This document shows positions 8,171-16,306 of a stretch of DNA of 64,000 nt, in pieces. The stretch is from Candidatus Finniella inopinata (GTDB taxonomy: Bacteria > Pseudomonadota > Alphaproteobacteria > Paracaedibacterales > CAIULA01). The first letter of the stretch is position 1. Every line of letters starts with the position of its first letter. The position numbers and the translations under genes were made by a program. Location of the stretch: assembly GCF_004210305.1 (NCBI RefSeq), contig NZ_SCFB01000007.1:62001-126000 (forward strand). The letters are read 5' to 3'. Under the pieces are notes generated by a model. It was given only the letters and a program-made list of their open reading frames with translations, had not been told where the DNA came from and searched no databases.

Positions 8171-11167
8171 ATGCGATCCTGTTTGTTTTTTTTGGGCGTC
8201 AGCCTGTCGGCGTTTTCGTGTGCTTATGGTACGAGTGTGGGATCTGATCAGACTGGGGTTGATAAAACCATCTCTGGAGCCCTTGGGGGTGCCACTGGAT
8301 CAGCTACCCTAAACCTCATGCAATCTGTGCAGTTGGAGTCGGGGACCAGTGATATCCTGGCTCTCAGCAAGGTTACTATTAATGGCGCCTCAGGGGGAAC
8401 GAAGATAGCACCATCAGGAACAGGCCTCCCTTATTCCCTTTTTAAAGATTCAACTTCGACCACCCTAGAATTGGATTTCAATAACCTCACCTTTCAGGGG
8501 TTTTCTGCGGACAACGGGGCCATCATTAAGTCTAGTGACCAACCTGGTGTGACGGTTGGTGGTATAGGTTCCGGTCCAGTGACATTTATGGGGAACAGAG
8601 CAACAAATGAGGGCGGAGTCATTTATGCCAATAATGGCAGCGTGATTTTTTCTGGTGAAGATTCGGTAACTTTCAGGGGGAACCAAAGTGCAGATAGTGG
8701 GGGAGCCATTGCTGTTTCTGGCTCTGGCAACGTCAGCCTTTATGGCACAGGTGTGGTTAATTTCTCAAGTAACAAAGCCCAAAGTGAAGGCGGTGCCATT
8801 TATACAGACTCTGGGGCAGTAAATCTTTCTGGAACTGGTCCTGTGAGTTTTAATTGTAACAGTTCACAAAACGGTGGTGCCATTAATGCGGGGGGAGCAT
8901 TGACCATTTCTGGCAATGTACCCGCCGTCTTTACGAACAATACCGGCCTGGAGAACGGTGGTGCCATTAATGCTGCAGGTGCAGTGACTTTGACGAATAC
9001 TCAGTTTATGGGGAACACGGCTGGGATGGGCGGTGCTGTGTATATGTCCAGCGCTAATAGCCTTACCTATAAAGTAGACTCATCTATCATAATGAATCCC
9101 TCAACTGGTGCCTCGCAGGGGGATAACGATATTGCTGGTGTTGCCGGAACCACGTTCAACAAAACAGGGGCGGGTGATTTAACCATCAACACGATGAACC
9201 CCGGATGGTTGGGAACAACGAACGTTAACGCGGGCAGATTCATTGTTGGAGAAAACCCAGAAAACACCGGTGCCACATGGGGCGGCTCTACAACTCCAGC
9301 TGGCGCTATTACCGTGAGTGGTACTGCTACCCTAGGCGGATATGGAACGATTAATGCCAGCGGCGTAACTTTTCAGACAGGCAGCACGTGGCTTTTGGGT
9401 CTTAATCCCAATACGCAAACGGCAGGACTTTTAAGTCTGACAGGCACTTTGGCTTTGGTTCCCAATATGAATGTTGAGATTGATGGACTGATGGCAACAT
9501 CAATACCAACTGCTGGCTATACTGTGGCAACTTTTGTAGGTTATACAGGCGATTTGGTGGGTTTGAATAAACTTTTGCTTAAGTCTAATTTGACCCTTGA
9601 CTCCTCAACATCGGGTAGTCTTATCCTGAAACAAATACAGATTCCTAAACCTGTGCAATTGGGAAGTACTTCAGGTACGACTTATCCTAGCATCAATCTT
9701 GCTCTTTTGGCAGCTGCCGCTGAGACACCATCGCCAGACACATTGCCCGTCATAACGCTTGGAACAAACACGCAACTTGAATCAGTTGGGGATAGCTTTC
9801 CATTCACAGGACCAAGCTACTCACCTTCCCAAGTTACCGTCAATGGTGCCGCAGGTGGAACAACGGTTCAGCCGGCGACAGGAATATCACCCTTCACCCT
9901 TATTACCACGTCATCCACGACTCCTGCTCTTACTCTTTCTGGCTTAACTCTTCAAGGGTTTGGCAGCAGTGGTCAGGGTGGGGCTGTTAATGCCGTCGGT
10001 CCGGTGACTCTCACTAACACGCAGTTTGTCGGGAACTCAGCATCTGGAAGCCTCGGTGGTGGTGCTGTGTACATGTCGGGTAACACGCTCACCTACAACG
10101 CAGCAACAGGAACAACCACAGTGAATCCTTCTGCCACTCCCGCAACGTTAGGAGATAATGATATCGCCGGAACCTCTGGCGCCAGTTTCTCGAAAATAGG
10201 GGCAGGAGATTTAGTATTGAATGGGACCACATTTGGGGGACACGGAGTTGTATATGCCAATAATATGAATTTTGCCTACTCAGGAGGCAGTGCGACCTGG
10301 CTTTTGGGTCTTAACTCTGCGAATACAACTCCACGCTTAATTGTGTCAGGTGCGTTGACTCTTCCTTCGGCTATTACGATTGACGCAACTTTGCCAATAT
10401 CATTAACAGGAGGCTACACCGTAGCAAACTATGTCACTCAGGGAGCTGGTTTTACTAGTGCTCTAAGCAACCTAAATACTCAACTGGCTCCATACAACCT
10501 GTTGCTTAGCCCAGGTACTGCTTCTGGGGGGTATACTCCCCTTGTCCTAACGCAAACCCAAATCTCACCAGGTCTCTTCCTGGGCAACTTTGCGCCAGGC
10601 ACTTTGGCACCGCTTACCCAAAATGTCATGGTCACCTTTGAAGTGCCGGGATACTGGAATTCAACAACAAAAAATGTTGACACAACAAAACCGATTACGA
10701 GCTCTGTGCCATCTCCTGGAGAGGGTCTTTTGGTTCGGTATGGTAACGAAAATACCGCATGGAACGGCGCCTCTTTGCCCGCCCCTGGCTCCTATTTTTT
10801 TAGTCCAGAAGTTGCTGGTGATCAAGGTTTTATTGGTCAAATCAAGCTCAATAACCATTACGTAACATCTCTTGCCGTAATGAACAATCAGCTCACCGCG
10901 GCTAGTGGATTTAGCACAGTTACCCCATGGTCGTGGACGGGATCCGTAGCTTTACCCGTTGGACAGACCTATGCATGGCAACTTTGGAAAACGCGCACGT
11001 ACCAGAGCACTGATGTTGAAGACGGGGTAGCTTCTTCATATACGGGTGGCTGGCTTGCTCAGGGGAAGTTGATTTTGACAAATACAGGCATTCTTAACGT
11101 AACATACCAGATTACGCCTAATGAAGGATTTTCAAACTCTAATTTAACTCCTGTCACCCCTTCCTAA
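8171..11167 (+). CDS. Large secreted beta-helix protein with Pmp-like and PATR repeats, no autotransporter barrel
   Basis: The 998-residue product has a signal peptide (MRSCLFFLGVSLSAFSCAYG), preferred from the ATG at 8171 with a GGAG site. The first module (~60-490) has chlamydial Pmp-type GGAI and FxxN repeats (GGAIYTDSG, GGAINAGG, GGAVYMS), then an autotransporter-associated GAGDLTIN...VNAG...VG strand repeat. A second, shorter module (~520-810) repeats the same order, including LTNTQF.GN, GGAVYMS, GAGDLVLN and WLLGLN. The last ~185 residues are a separate domain and lack the 12-strand barrel with terminal F/W expected of a type V autotransporter. A related gene is broken by an IS near 31-34 kb. 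It is probably surface-exposed or released; the export route is unknown. Confidence 0.72.
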   Translation: MRSCLFFLGVSLSAFSCAYGTSVGSDQTGVDKTISGALGGATGSATLNLMQSVQLESGTSDILALSKVTINGASGGTKIAPSGTGLPYSLFKDSTSTTLELDFNNLTFQGFSADNGAIIKSSDQPGVTVGGIGSGPVTFMGNRATNEGGVIYANNGSVIFSGEDSVTFRGNQSADSGGAIAVSGSGNVSLYGTGVVNFSSNKAQSEGGAIYTDSGAVNLSGTGPVSFNCNSSQNGGAINAGGALTISGNVPAVFTNNTGLENGGAINAAGAVTLTNTQFMGNTAGMGGAVYMSSANSLTYKVDSSIIMNPSTGASQGDNDIAGVAGTTFNKTGAGDLTINTMNPGWLGTTNVNAGRFIVGENPENTGATWGGSTTPAGAITVSGTATLGGYGTINASGVTFQTGSTWLLGLNPNTQTAGLLSLTGTLALVPNMNVEIDGLMATSIPTAGYTVATFVGYTGDLVGLNKLLLKSNLTLDSSTSGSLILKQIQIPKPVQLGSTSGTTYPSINLALLAAAAETPSPDTLPVITLGTNTQLESVGDSFPFTGPSYSPSQVTVNGAAGGTTVQPATGISPFTLITTSSTTPALTLSGLTLQGFGSSGQGGAVNAVGPVTLTNTQFVGNSASGSLGGGAVYMSGNTLTYNAATGTTTVNPSATPATLGDNDIAGTSGASFSKIGAGDLVLNGTTFGGHGVVYANNMNFAYSGGSATWLLGLNSANTTPRLIVSGALTLPSAITIDATLPISLTGGYTVANYVTQGAGFTSALSNLNTQLAPYNLLLSPGTASGGYTPLVLTQTQISPGLFLGNFAPGTLAPLTQNVMVTFEVPGYWNSTTKNVDTTKPITSSVPSPGEGLLVRYGNENTAWNGASLPAPGSYFFSPEVAGDQGFIGQIKLNNHYVTSLAVMNNQLTAASGFSTVTPWSWTGSVALPVGQTYAWQLWKTRTYQSTDVEDGVASSYTGGWLAQGKLILTNTGILNVTYQITPNEGFSNSNLTPVTPS

Positions 11168-11201
11168 CACTTGGGTCAAACAACCACCCCACCTCTTCAC
11201 G

Positions 11202-11232
11202 GGCGATCTCAATGATGGGATCGCCTTTTTTC
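11202..11232 (+). terminator. Rho-independent terminator after the beta-helix gene
   Basis: A GGCGATC / GATCGCC stem (11202-11208 and 11219-11225) with a 10-base loop is followed by six T residues. It lies between two convergent genes and ends transcription of the plus-strand gene. Confidence 0.8.
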
Positions 11233-11246
11233 GTTTTAGGTTCACC

Positions 11247-12044
11247 CTATAAATTCAAAAATCGCCCCTCTAAGACCGTCACGCTTTGGCCTGCAAGATG
11301 AACGCGATTATGCTCATACCGAACTTTAATAACCCCACCCCGTTTGGACGCCTGATAGGCCACCATGTCGGTCTTTCCCAACCGGTCCGCCCAATAGGGG
11401 GCCAACTTGCAATGGGCTGATCCCGTGACGGGGTCTTCTGTGACCCCAACTCTGGGCGCAAAAAAACGGGACACAAAATCATATTGGCCCCCTGCCCTGC
11501 CGTCCGCCGTCACAATAATGCCCCGGCAGTCAATCTCGTTAAGGCCGGCAATATTGGGTTGCAAATTAACCACGTCCGCAAAGCTGTATAATTCAACAAT
11601 ACAGTCATCGTGGGCTTTACTAACACAAACGGGCCCGACACCAAGGGCTTCCACCAATCCATCGGGAACCGCCATGGGTTCTGAATGATAGGCCGGAAAA
11701 TCCAAGGTTATTTCGTGACCCGCCTTTGACGCCATCAAAATCCCCCCCAGGGAATCGAAATAAATGGGGTTATCGTCAACCTTTAATTCATTCCACAAAA
11801 CATGGGCCGCTGCCAGGGTCGCATGCCCACACAATTCAACCTCTTTAAGGGGGGTAAACCATCGAATGTCATAATGGGCATTGGGCTTCGCCACAACAAA
11901 TGCTGTCTCGGACAGATTAATCTCGGTGGCAATCTTTTGCATCAGTTGAGGGGTCGGAAAAGTATCCACCACAAAAACCGCTGCCGGATTGCCTTTGAAA
12001 AGTTGATTAGTAAAAGAATCGATTGTCCAAAATTTCACGTTCAT
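11247..12044 (-). CDS. PhzF-family isomerase/epimerase-like protein
   Basis: Members of this family have the diaminopimelate-epimerase fold; PhzF itself isomerises a phenazine precursor, but most homologues have unknown substrates. The protein (265 residues from the chosen start) has the family N-terminus KFWTIDSFTNQLFKGNPAAV, the conserved catalytic glutamate in NLSETAFV, RWFTPLKEVELCGHATLAAAHVL, and FAPRVGVTEDPVTGSAH near the C-terminus. The ATG at 12044 begins at the conserved family start, while an upstream ATG would overlap the preceding gene. It is the last gene of a minus-strand operon, 10 bp after the stop of an unknown gene. No phenazine genes are nearby. Confidence 0.87.
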   Translation of the reverse strand: MNVKFWTIDSFTNQLFKGNPAAVFVVDTFPTPQLMQKIATEINLSETAFVVAKPNAHYDIRWFTPLKEVELCGHATLAAAHVLWNELKVDDNPIYFDSLGGILMASKAGHEITLDFPAYHSEPMAVPDGLVEALGVGPVCVSKAHDDCIVELYSFADVVNLQPNIAGLNEIDCRGIIVTADGRAGGQYDFVSRFFAPRVGVTEDPVTGSAHCKLAPYWADRLGKTDMVAYQASKRGGVIKVRYEHNRVHLAGQSVTVLEGRFLNL

Positions 12045-12054
12045 CTCGCTTTCA

Positions 12055-12618
12055 TCAAGCTGCAGTTGTCGAGAACCAAACAAGAAAGGCATCAAGACTG
12101 CGTTGTAAGCTTTTTAAAAAATTATAATCAGCAAAAAGCTTACCATAAACATCCATTGAAATAGAATCATTTAGTATAACTTTTAGAATTAAAGAGTTGG
12201 CCGCACGATCGCCCTGCATTCCCTCGATGACGCTGCTCAGCACATACCATTGTTTTTCAACCAACGGTTTTTCAAAAACATCAACGTTTGTGCCCGTCAA
12301 CCCATCCCAACGTTTACTCGAACAGGACAGGCGATTCTTGATTCCTTGGCTTCTAAGGCACTGATGATAAAGTTTACGCACCCATAGGCCCGCGTCCAAC
12401 TGTTGTTGATTGATGGCGCCTTTATAAAAAAGTTGATGTAGATAACATCCATCAAGGGCGGCACTATGCCCGTGGCTCAAGGGGACGGGGCCGTCCAACC
12501 CCAACGTGTTGATGACAATTTGCCGCCTGGCTTGCACTTCGGGGGTACCGGAATCAATGGCCACCCTTACCAGGCGAGGTCTCCCTTTTTGCCGATGGCT
12601 TCTTTTTACTGTCAGCAT
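12055..12618 (-). CDS. Conserved-looking protein of unknown function, coupled to an HTH protein
   Basis: I do not recognise this 187-residue protein. It has a basic N-terminus (RSHRQKGRPRLVR), a central segment with histidines and aromatic residues (HGHSAALDGCYLHQLFYKG), then a helical part with DAGLWVRKLYHQ and a cluster of cysteines and serines. No signal peptide or membrane helix is seen, so it should be cytoplasmic. Its start codon overlaps the end of the upstream HTH gene by seven bases, indicating translational coupling and probably a joint role. phzF follows after 10 bp. A phage- or regulator-derived pair is possible but unproven. Confidence 0.6.
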   Translation of the reverse strand: MLTVKRSHRQKGRPRLVRVAIDSGTPEVQARRQIVINTLGLDGPVPLSHGHSAALDGCYLHQLFYKGAINQQQLDAGLWVRKLYHQCLRSQGIKNRLSCSSKRWDGLTGTNVDVFEKPLVEKQWYVLSSVIEGMQGDRAANSLILKVILNDSISMDVYGKLFADYNFLKSLQRSLDAFLVWFSTTAA

Positions 12619-13124
12619 GTGACCTCTTTTACCAAAAAAATGGGCTTGTTCTCTTCGATGCGCAACCGATTGGCAAGCAATAATAAGGCCCCGGCTTTAG
12701 CCGCTTTATTGTCAATTTTATAGTCCCCTGAATCGGCATCCAGAATCTGAATTCGATGGCCTTGCCGTTCCAAATAGGTGATGACTTTTTTCAAAGAAAC
12801 CCAATTGGGCTCGGTCGCCTTCAAGAAAAGACGATGAGACAAAAAACTGTCCTTCAATGAAGCTGGAAGCAAAATTGCTTCATCATCAAGTGAATTGGGT
12901 GACTGGCCTCCAGGAATTAAATAGCGCCGCCAATCCACACAGGGTTGGGCCGTTACTTTGGTCGGTTTTCGATCTCGACGAACACCAAAACGACTGAGGG
13001 CCTTGTTAAGGGCCGTTGGCGTGCGCCCCAGCTGTTTGGCCATGTCTTTAATGGTTTTGCCTTGCAAAAAGGCGGTTTTCATTTGTTCGATGTCTGAATC
13101 GGTCCATTCTGCAAAGCGGTCCAT
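12612..13124 (-). CDS. Small protein with N-terminal Myb/GcrA-like helix-turn-helix
   Basis: The 170-residue product begins with WTDSDIEQMKTAFLQGKTI.DMAKQLGRTPTALNKALSRFGV-type sequence (~7-50), a homeodomain-like HTH of the kind found in SANT/Myb, GcrA and resolvase-tail domains. This suggests DNA binding. The C-terminal ~100 residues are unrecognised and include a segment (LKKVITYLERQGHRIQIL) that could be a small alpha/beta domain. The ATG at 13124 is chosen because it directly precedes the HTH and has a purine-rich site; an upstream start would add an unrelated tail. It is the first gene of the operon and diverges from rsmD, so it may regulate its own promoter. Confidence 0.6.
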   Translation of the reverse strand: MDRFAEWTDSDIEQMKTAFLQGKTIKDMAKQLGRTPTALNKALSRFGVRRDRKPTKVTAQPCVDWRRYLIPGGQSPNSLDDEAILLPASLKDSFLSHRLFLKATEPNWVSLKKVITYLERQGHRIQILDADSGDYKIDNKAAKAGALLLLANRLRIEENKPIFLVKEVTC

Positions 13125-13271
13125 CCTTAAATTCCTTTCATTTGCATTTAATGCATGCCTGTATGTTGTTTTTTGCATGCCAATTTTTAAACACAAATTT
13201 ATCCCGGGTCAAATTTTATTTTGTCCCATGCCCACCAAATGATATAAACGGTCACAAAGGATTCCTTTTCT

Positions 13272-13829
13272 ATGTTACGCATCATTTCTGGTCACTGGCG
13301 TCACCATCGCCTGCACTTGCCGCCACCGTCTGTGACACGCCCAACAACCGACCGGGTGCGAGAGGCGCTTTTTAATATACTGGCGCATGGGTATGCCCTT
13401 GATTTTAAGGGATTAAAAGTTTTGGATGCGTTTGCAGGGTCAGGTGCTTTGGGGCTGGAGGCGCTGTCCCGTGGCGCCGAATCCGTTTATTTTATGGAAA
13501 ATCACCCTCAAGTCTCAAAGGTTTTAAAGGCGAATATTGATGCGCTGAACGCCGCCGAAGGGTGCCGCATTCTAAAAGGCTCGCAAGTTCCCATAGCCCC
13601 TTGCGCGGTCGATTTGGTGTTTTTAGACCCGCCTTATCACCAACAGCTGGCCCTTCCCACCTGTGCGGCCCTGCAAAAAAATGGGTGGTTAAAGCCGGCG
13701 ACGTTGATTTGCCTGGAAACGTCCCCCCACGATGTTCCAGCCGTTATAGCGGGCTTGGTATGTGATCAACAACGAAAGTATGGTCAGTCGGTTATAACTT
13801 TTTGGCGACATGAATTAACAAAATATTAA
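13272..13829 (+). CDS. rsmD: RsmD, 16S rRNA (guanine(966)-N(2))-methyltransferase
   Basis: RsmD uses S-adenosylmethionine to methylate G966 of 16S rRNA in the assembling 30S subunit. The 185-residue protein matches the family in length and motif order: RIISGHWR at the start, RPTTDRVREALFNIL, the SAM-binding motif VLDAFAGSGALGLEALSRGA (~50-69), and the catalytic DPPY (~120-123). An AAAGGATTCC site lies just before the ATG. It is transcribed divergently from the HTH operon. Confidence 0.92.
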   Translation: MLRIISGHWRHHRLHLPPPSVTRPTTDRVREALFNILAHGYALDFKGLKVLDAFAGSGALGLEALSRGAESVYFMENHPQVSKVLKANIDALNAAEGCRILKGSQVPIAPCAVDLVFLDPPYHQQLALPTCAALQKNGWLKPATLICLETSPHDVPAVIAGLVCDQQRKYGQSVITFWRHELTKY

Positions 13830-13865
13830 GTCCTTATTCCTTATAATTAACAAAATATTATAAGG
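13813..13865. repeat. 16-bp direct repeat with AT-rich hairpin after rsmD
   Basis: The 16-mer AATTAACAAAATATTA occurs at 13813-13828 (overlapping the rsmD stop) and again at 13845-13860. The second copy lies in the loop and arm of a 9-bp perfect inverted repeat (13839-13847 and 13857-13865) just upstream of the next gene. There is no T tract, so a role as terminator or operator is uncertain. Confidence 0.55.
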
Positions 13866-13877
13866 TATTTGCGGGTT

Positions 13878-14627
13878 ATGAGGTTTTTTTTATTAGGTAT
13901 TTTATGTGTTTTGGTGAATGGGCCCGTCATAAGTTCTGATGGCTCTGCGTCGCAACAGTCTATCGATGTTAAATCCGCAAAAAGGCTTGAACCTATCAAT
14001 AATGTGGGGAAAAATCCCAATTACCGAAGCTATTTTCCTCAGGCCCCTGTCGTGCATGCCTATGACCCTTCCCTCTTTGGTGCTGACCTGAAGGATTTTC
14101 CCGTTATCGTGAAATTCAAGGTTGATACCATGCGCCAATATTTACCTGATGAAATCGCAAAAGTTATCCACGATAAGAATGATGACAATATGGACCTTTA
14201 CTGGGTGCCACAAATCAGAGACACGAATAATCCCAATTTAATGCGGTATCATTATTGGCTTTCGCCCAATGGGTCAACATGGCACCGAGGTGATGTATGG
14301 TCGCGGGTTTCAAAAACCCCTAGCGGTTTAACGCTGAAAGGCAACAGGGATTCTATTCAAGAGGTTAACGTGCATGACAACGTTTCGTCACCCGATAACT
14401 ATTCCATTCAAGATTTGCTGCCCGATGAACCTCAAAGCTTGGCATTTTGGTCATTCGTTAAAAACTCCGCCACCAACAGGCACGCCGTAACCCTGCATTG
14501 GTTATTGACCTGGTCCGATAATGCGTGCTTGGCGAAAATAGCTGATAGTGCCAAAAATTTAGGCGACATTGGTGATTGGGTGTCGTTGCTGCCCACTTTA
14601 AGTAAGCTTTATCATTTTGCGTTTTAG
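13878..14627 (+). CDS. Secreted protein of unknown function
   Basis: I do not recognise this protein of about 249 residues. It has a good signal peptide (MRFFLLGILCVLVNGPVISS), then a soluble, mixed domain rich in D, N, W and Y (DLYWVPQIRDTNNPN, RYHYWLSPNGSTWHRGDVWSRV). There are no further membrane helices. The ATG at 13878 is preferred over a TTG three codons upstream. It sits between two housekeeping genes, rsmD and prs-like, and ends 9 bp before the latter, so co-transcription is likely although the functions look unrelated. Confidence 0.6.
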   Translation: MRFFLLGILCVLVNGPVISSDGSASQQSIDVKSAKRLEPINNVGKNPNYRSYFPQAPVVHAYDPSLFGADLKDFPVIVKFKVDTMRQYLPDEIAKVIHDKNDDNMDLYWVPQIRDTNNPNLMRYHYWLSPNGSTWHRGDVWSRVSKTPSGLTLKGNRDSIQEVNVHDNVSSPDNYSIQDLLPDEPQSLAFWSFVKNSATNRHAVTLHWLLTWSDNACLAKIADSAKNLGDIGDWVSLLPTLSKLYHFAF

Positions 14628-14636
14628 GATCTCGCG

Positions 14637-15542
14637 TTGAAATTGATAACCGGACAATCAAAGGTTGAGTTGGCTCAGCAATTGGCAACAGGGCTGTCCA
14701 TTCCGTTGACACACCTGGCGTTGAAACGGTGTGATAATGGCGAGTCGTTGGCCCGCGTTGACGAAAACCTTGTTTTCAAAGAACAGATTGTTATTGCCCA
14801 TGTGCTGGAAAAGCCGGTTGATTCATCCTTGATGGATTTGTTGCTGATTATTGATGCGGTGAAATCGGCGCAACCTGAATCGCTGGCCCTTATTTTGCCC
14901 TGTTATCCTTACAGCCGACAAGATCACCCAACCCCTGACAGCACAGGATCTGCAGCAAAGCTTGTCATGCGTTTATTGGCGGCAGCTGGTATTGACAAAC
15001 TGATAACGGTTGATATGCACCGCCCCGACACTTTAAAGAATGCGCCTTTCAAGGTATGTGAAGTCAGCCCGATTCCTTTATTTGCAAAAAAGGTTTTGGC
15101 AAAAATGTCTTCTGCCCTTATCGTCGCCCCGGACCAAGGGGCCATCCATCGCGCCAAAGCTTTAGCTGACTGCATAAAGACGGACTGGACTTTTTTAACG
15201 AAACAACGACTTGAAAATGGCGATATCGTGATGGGATCGCTGACTAGGGGGGTCGAAGGTCGTGATTGCATCCTTGTCGACGATATCATTGATTCCGGAA
15301 AAACACTGTTCCGGGCAACCGACTATTTATTGGCAAACGGCGCCCATCAAATTGATGCGTTTGTAACCCACGGAGTCTTTGGCCATGGCTGTTTAGATCG
15401 GCTGACCAAATCAACACTGAAAAGTTTAACAATCACCAATACACTGGACTTAGACCCAGGAATCTTGGAACACCCCAAAATCAGTTGCGTGGATATAGCA
15501 TCCATTTTGGCCAAGAACAAAAAAAATTTGTTTTTCTTATGA
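14637..15542 (+). CDS. Ribose-phosphate pyrophosphokinase-like protein (PRPP synthetase)
   Basis: PRPP synthetase transfers pyrophosphate from ATP to ribose 5-phosphate for nucleotide and histidine synthesis. The 301-residue protein is close to the family length and contains CYPYSRQDHPTP (ATP-binding PYxRQD motif), VDMHRPD (metal and catalytic histidine region), VAPDQGAIHRAKALAD, and the PRPP-binding loop CILVDDIIDSGKTL (~211-224). The start is TTG at 14637 with AGGA seven bases upstream, and no better ATG is in frame nearby. It is more divergent than typical Prs, so a paralogous role cannot be excluded. Confidence 0.82.
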   Translation: MKLITGQSKVELAQQLATGLSIPLTHLALKRCDNGESLARVDENLVFKEQIVIAHVLEKPVDSSLMDLLLIIDAVKSAQPESLALILPCYPYSRQDHPTPDSTGSAAKLVMRLLAAAGIDKLITVDMHRPDTLKNAPFKVCEVSPIPLFAKKVLAKMSSALIVAPDQGAIHRAKALADCIKTDWTFLTKQRLENGDIVMGSLTRGVEGRDCILVDDIIDSGKTLFRATDYLLANGAHQIDAFVTHGVFGHGCLDRLTKSTLKSLTITNTLDLDPGILEHPKISCVDIASILAKNKKNLFFL

Positions 15543-15579
15543 AATGAGCTATATTGAATATAGTCATAGTCATATAACC

Positions 15580-15825
15580 ATGGTGATAAAGATGTTGCAA
15601 CTATCTGCCGGTGAATTTAAAACCCACTGCCTCAAATTAATGGATTTGGCCCGCGACCAACGAGAAACCATCCTAATCACAAAAAGGGGAATTCCTGTCG
15701 CTAAGCTTGTGCCTTACGACGATGCCCCGCTTCCTGTTTTTGGGTTTATGGCAGGATCGTTTTCTATAAAAGGCGACATTTTAGAACCCATTCCAGAAAA
15801 GTGGGATGTTGAAGATGACCTCTAA
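15580..15825 (+). CDS. Phd/YefM-type antitoxin
   Basis: This is the antitoxin of a type II toxin-antitoxin pair. Such proteins bind their own promoter through the N-terminal Phd/YefM fold and block the toxin with the C-terminal tail. The pattern seen is the LSAGEFKTHCLKLMDLARDQRETILITKRGIPVAKLVPY core, followed by an acidic C-terminus (EKWDVEDDL). Several in-frame ATGs exist (15544, 15580, 15592); 15580 or 15592 best fit the family start. It overlaps the PIN toxin gene by 11 bp, the usual TA arrangement. Confidence 0.82.
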   Translation: MVIKMLQLSAGEFKTHCLKLMDLARDQRETILITKRGIPVAKLVPYDDAPLPVFGFMAGSFSIKGDILEPIPEKWDVEDDL

Positions 15826-16234
15826 AGCCATTTTGGACACGCACACCTTTTTATGGTTTGTTGGGGGGAACAAGGCTGAGTTGAACCAAAAAAACATAAG
15901 CGACATCGAACAATATGCCAACAACCACAGCTTGTATTTGTCGGCTATTTCATTATGGGAAATAAGTATGCTTGCCAAGAAAGGTAGAATCACCCTTGAA
16001 ATACCATGCTTAAAATGGATCGACCAAGCCCCGCAAATGCCAGGCCTAGAGCTAGTCCCTTTAACACCAGCGATAGCCGTTGAAAGTGCCTTCCTTCCCG
16101 GTGACTTTCATGGTGACCCAACCGATCGAATGATTGTGGCAACCGCCAGGGTCATCCAGGCTACGTTGATTACGCGAGATGTAAAAATCATCAACTATGG
16201 CCAACAGGGCTACATGCAGACCGCCCCGCTCTGA
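15815..16234 (+). CDS. PIN-domain toxin (VapC-like RNase)
   Basis: PIN-domain toxins are Mg-dependent ribonucleases. The 139-residue product shows ILDTHTFLWFV with the first catalytic aspartate, SLWEISMLAKKG with the glutamate, and the FHGDPTDRMIVATA signature with the last acidic residues, so the active site looks intact. The ATG at 15815 overlaps the antitoxin end and has a GTGGG site; an upstream ATG at 15806 is possible. The HTF.W variant of the N-terminus is typical of Phd-partnered PIN toxins. A weak TAGGGC/GCCCTA hairpin (16258-16275) follows. Confidence 0.86.
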   Translation: MTSKAILDTHTFLWFVGGNKAELNQKNISDIEQYANNHSLYLSAISLWEISMLAKKGRITLEIPCLKWIDQAPQMPGLELVPLTPAIAVESAFLPGDFHGDPTDRMIVATARVIQATLITRDVKIINYGQQGYMQTAPL

Positions 16235-16306
16235 AAAAAATTTCCCATCTTGTCAGGTAGGGCTTTGCTGCCCTATAAATAATCTATTCCCCACCGATTG
16301 TTTAAA

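Noticed and set aside
13839..13865. AT-rich inverted repeat considered as a Rho-independent terminator for rsmD
   Set aside because: It has no following T run and the stem is almost only A-T pairs; it is recorded only as a repeat.
16235..16306. Hairpin TAGGGC/GCCCTA upstream of ileS considered as a leader or T-box element
   Set aside because: The stem is six base pairs with no T tract and no T-box features; T-boxes are not expected in proteobacteria.
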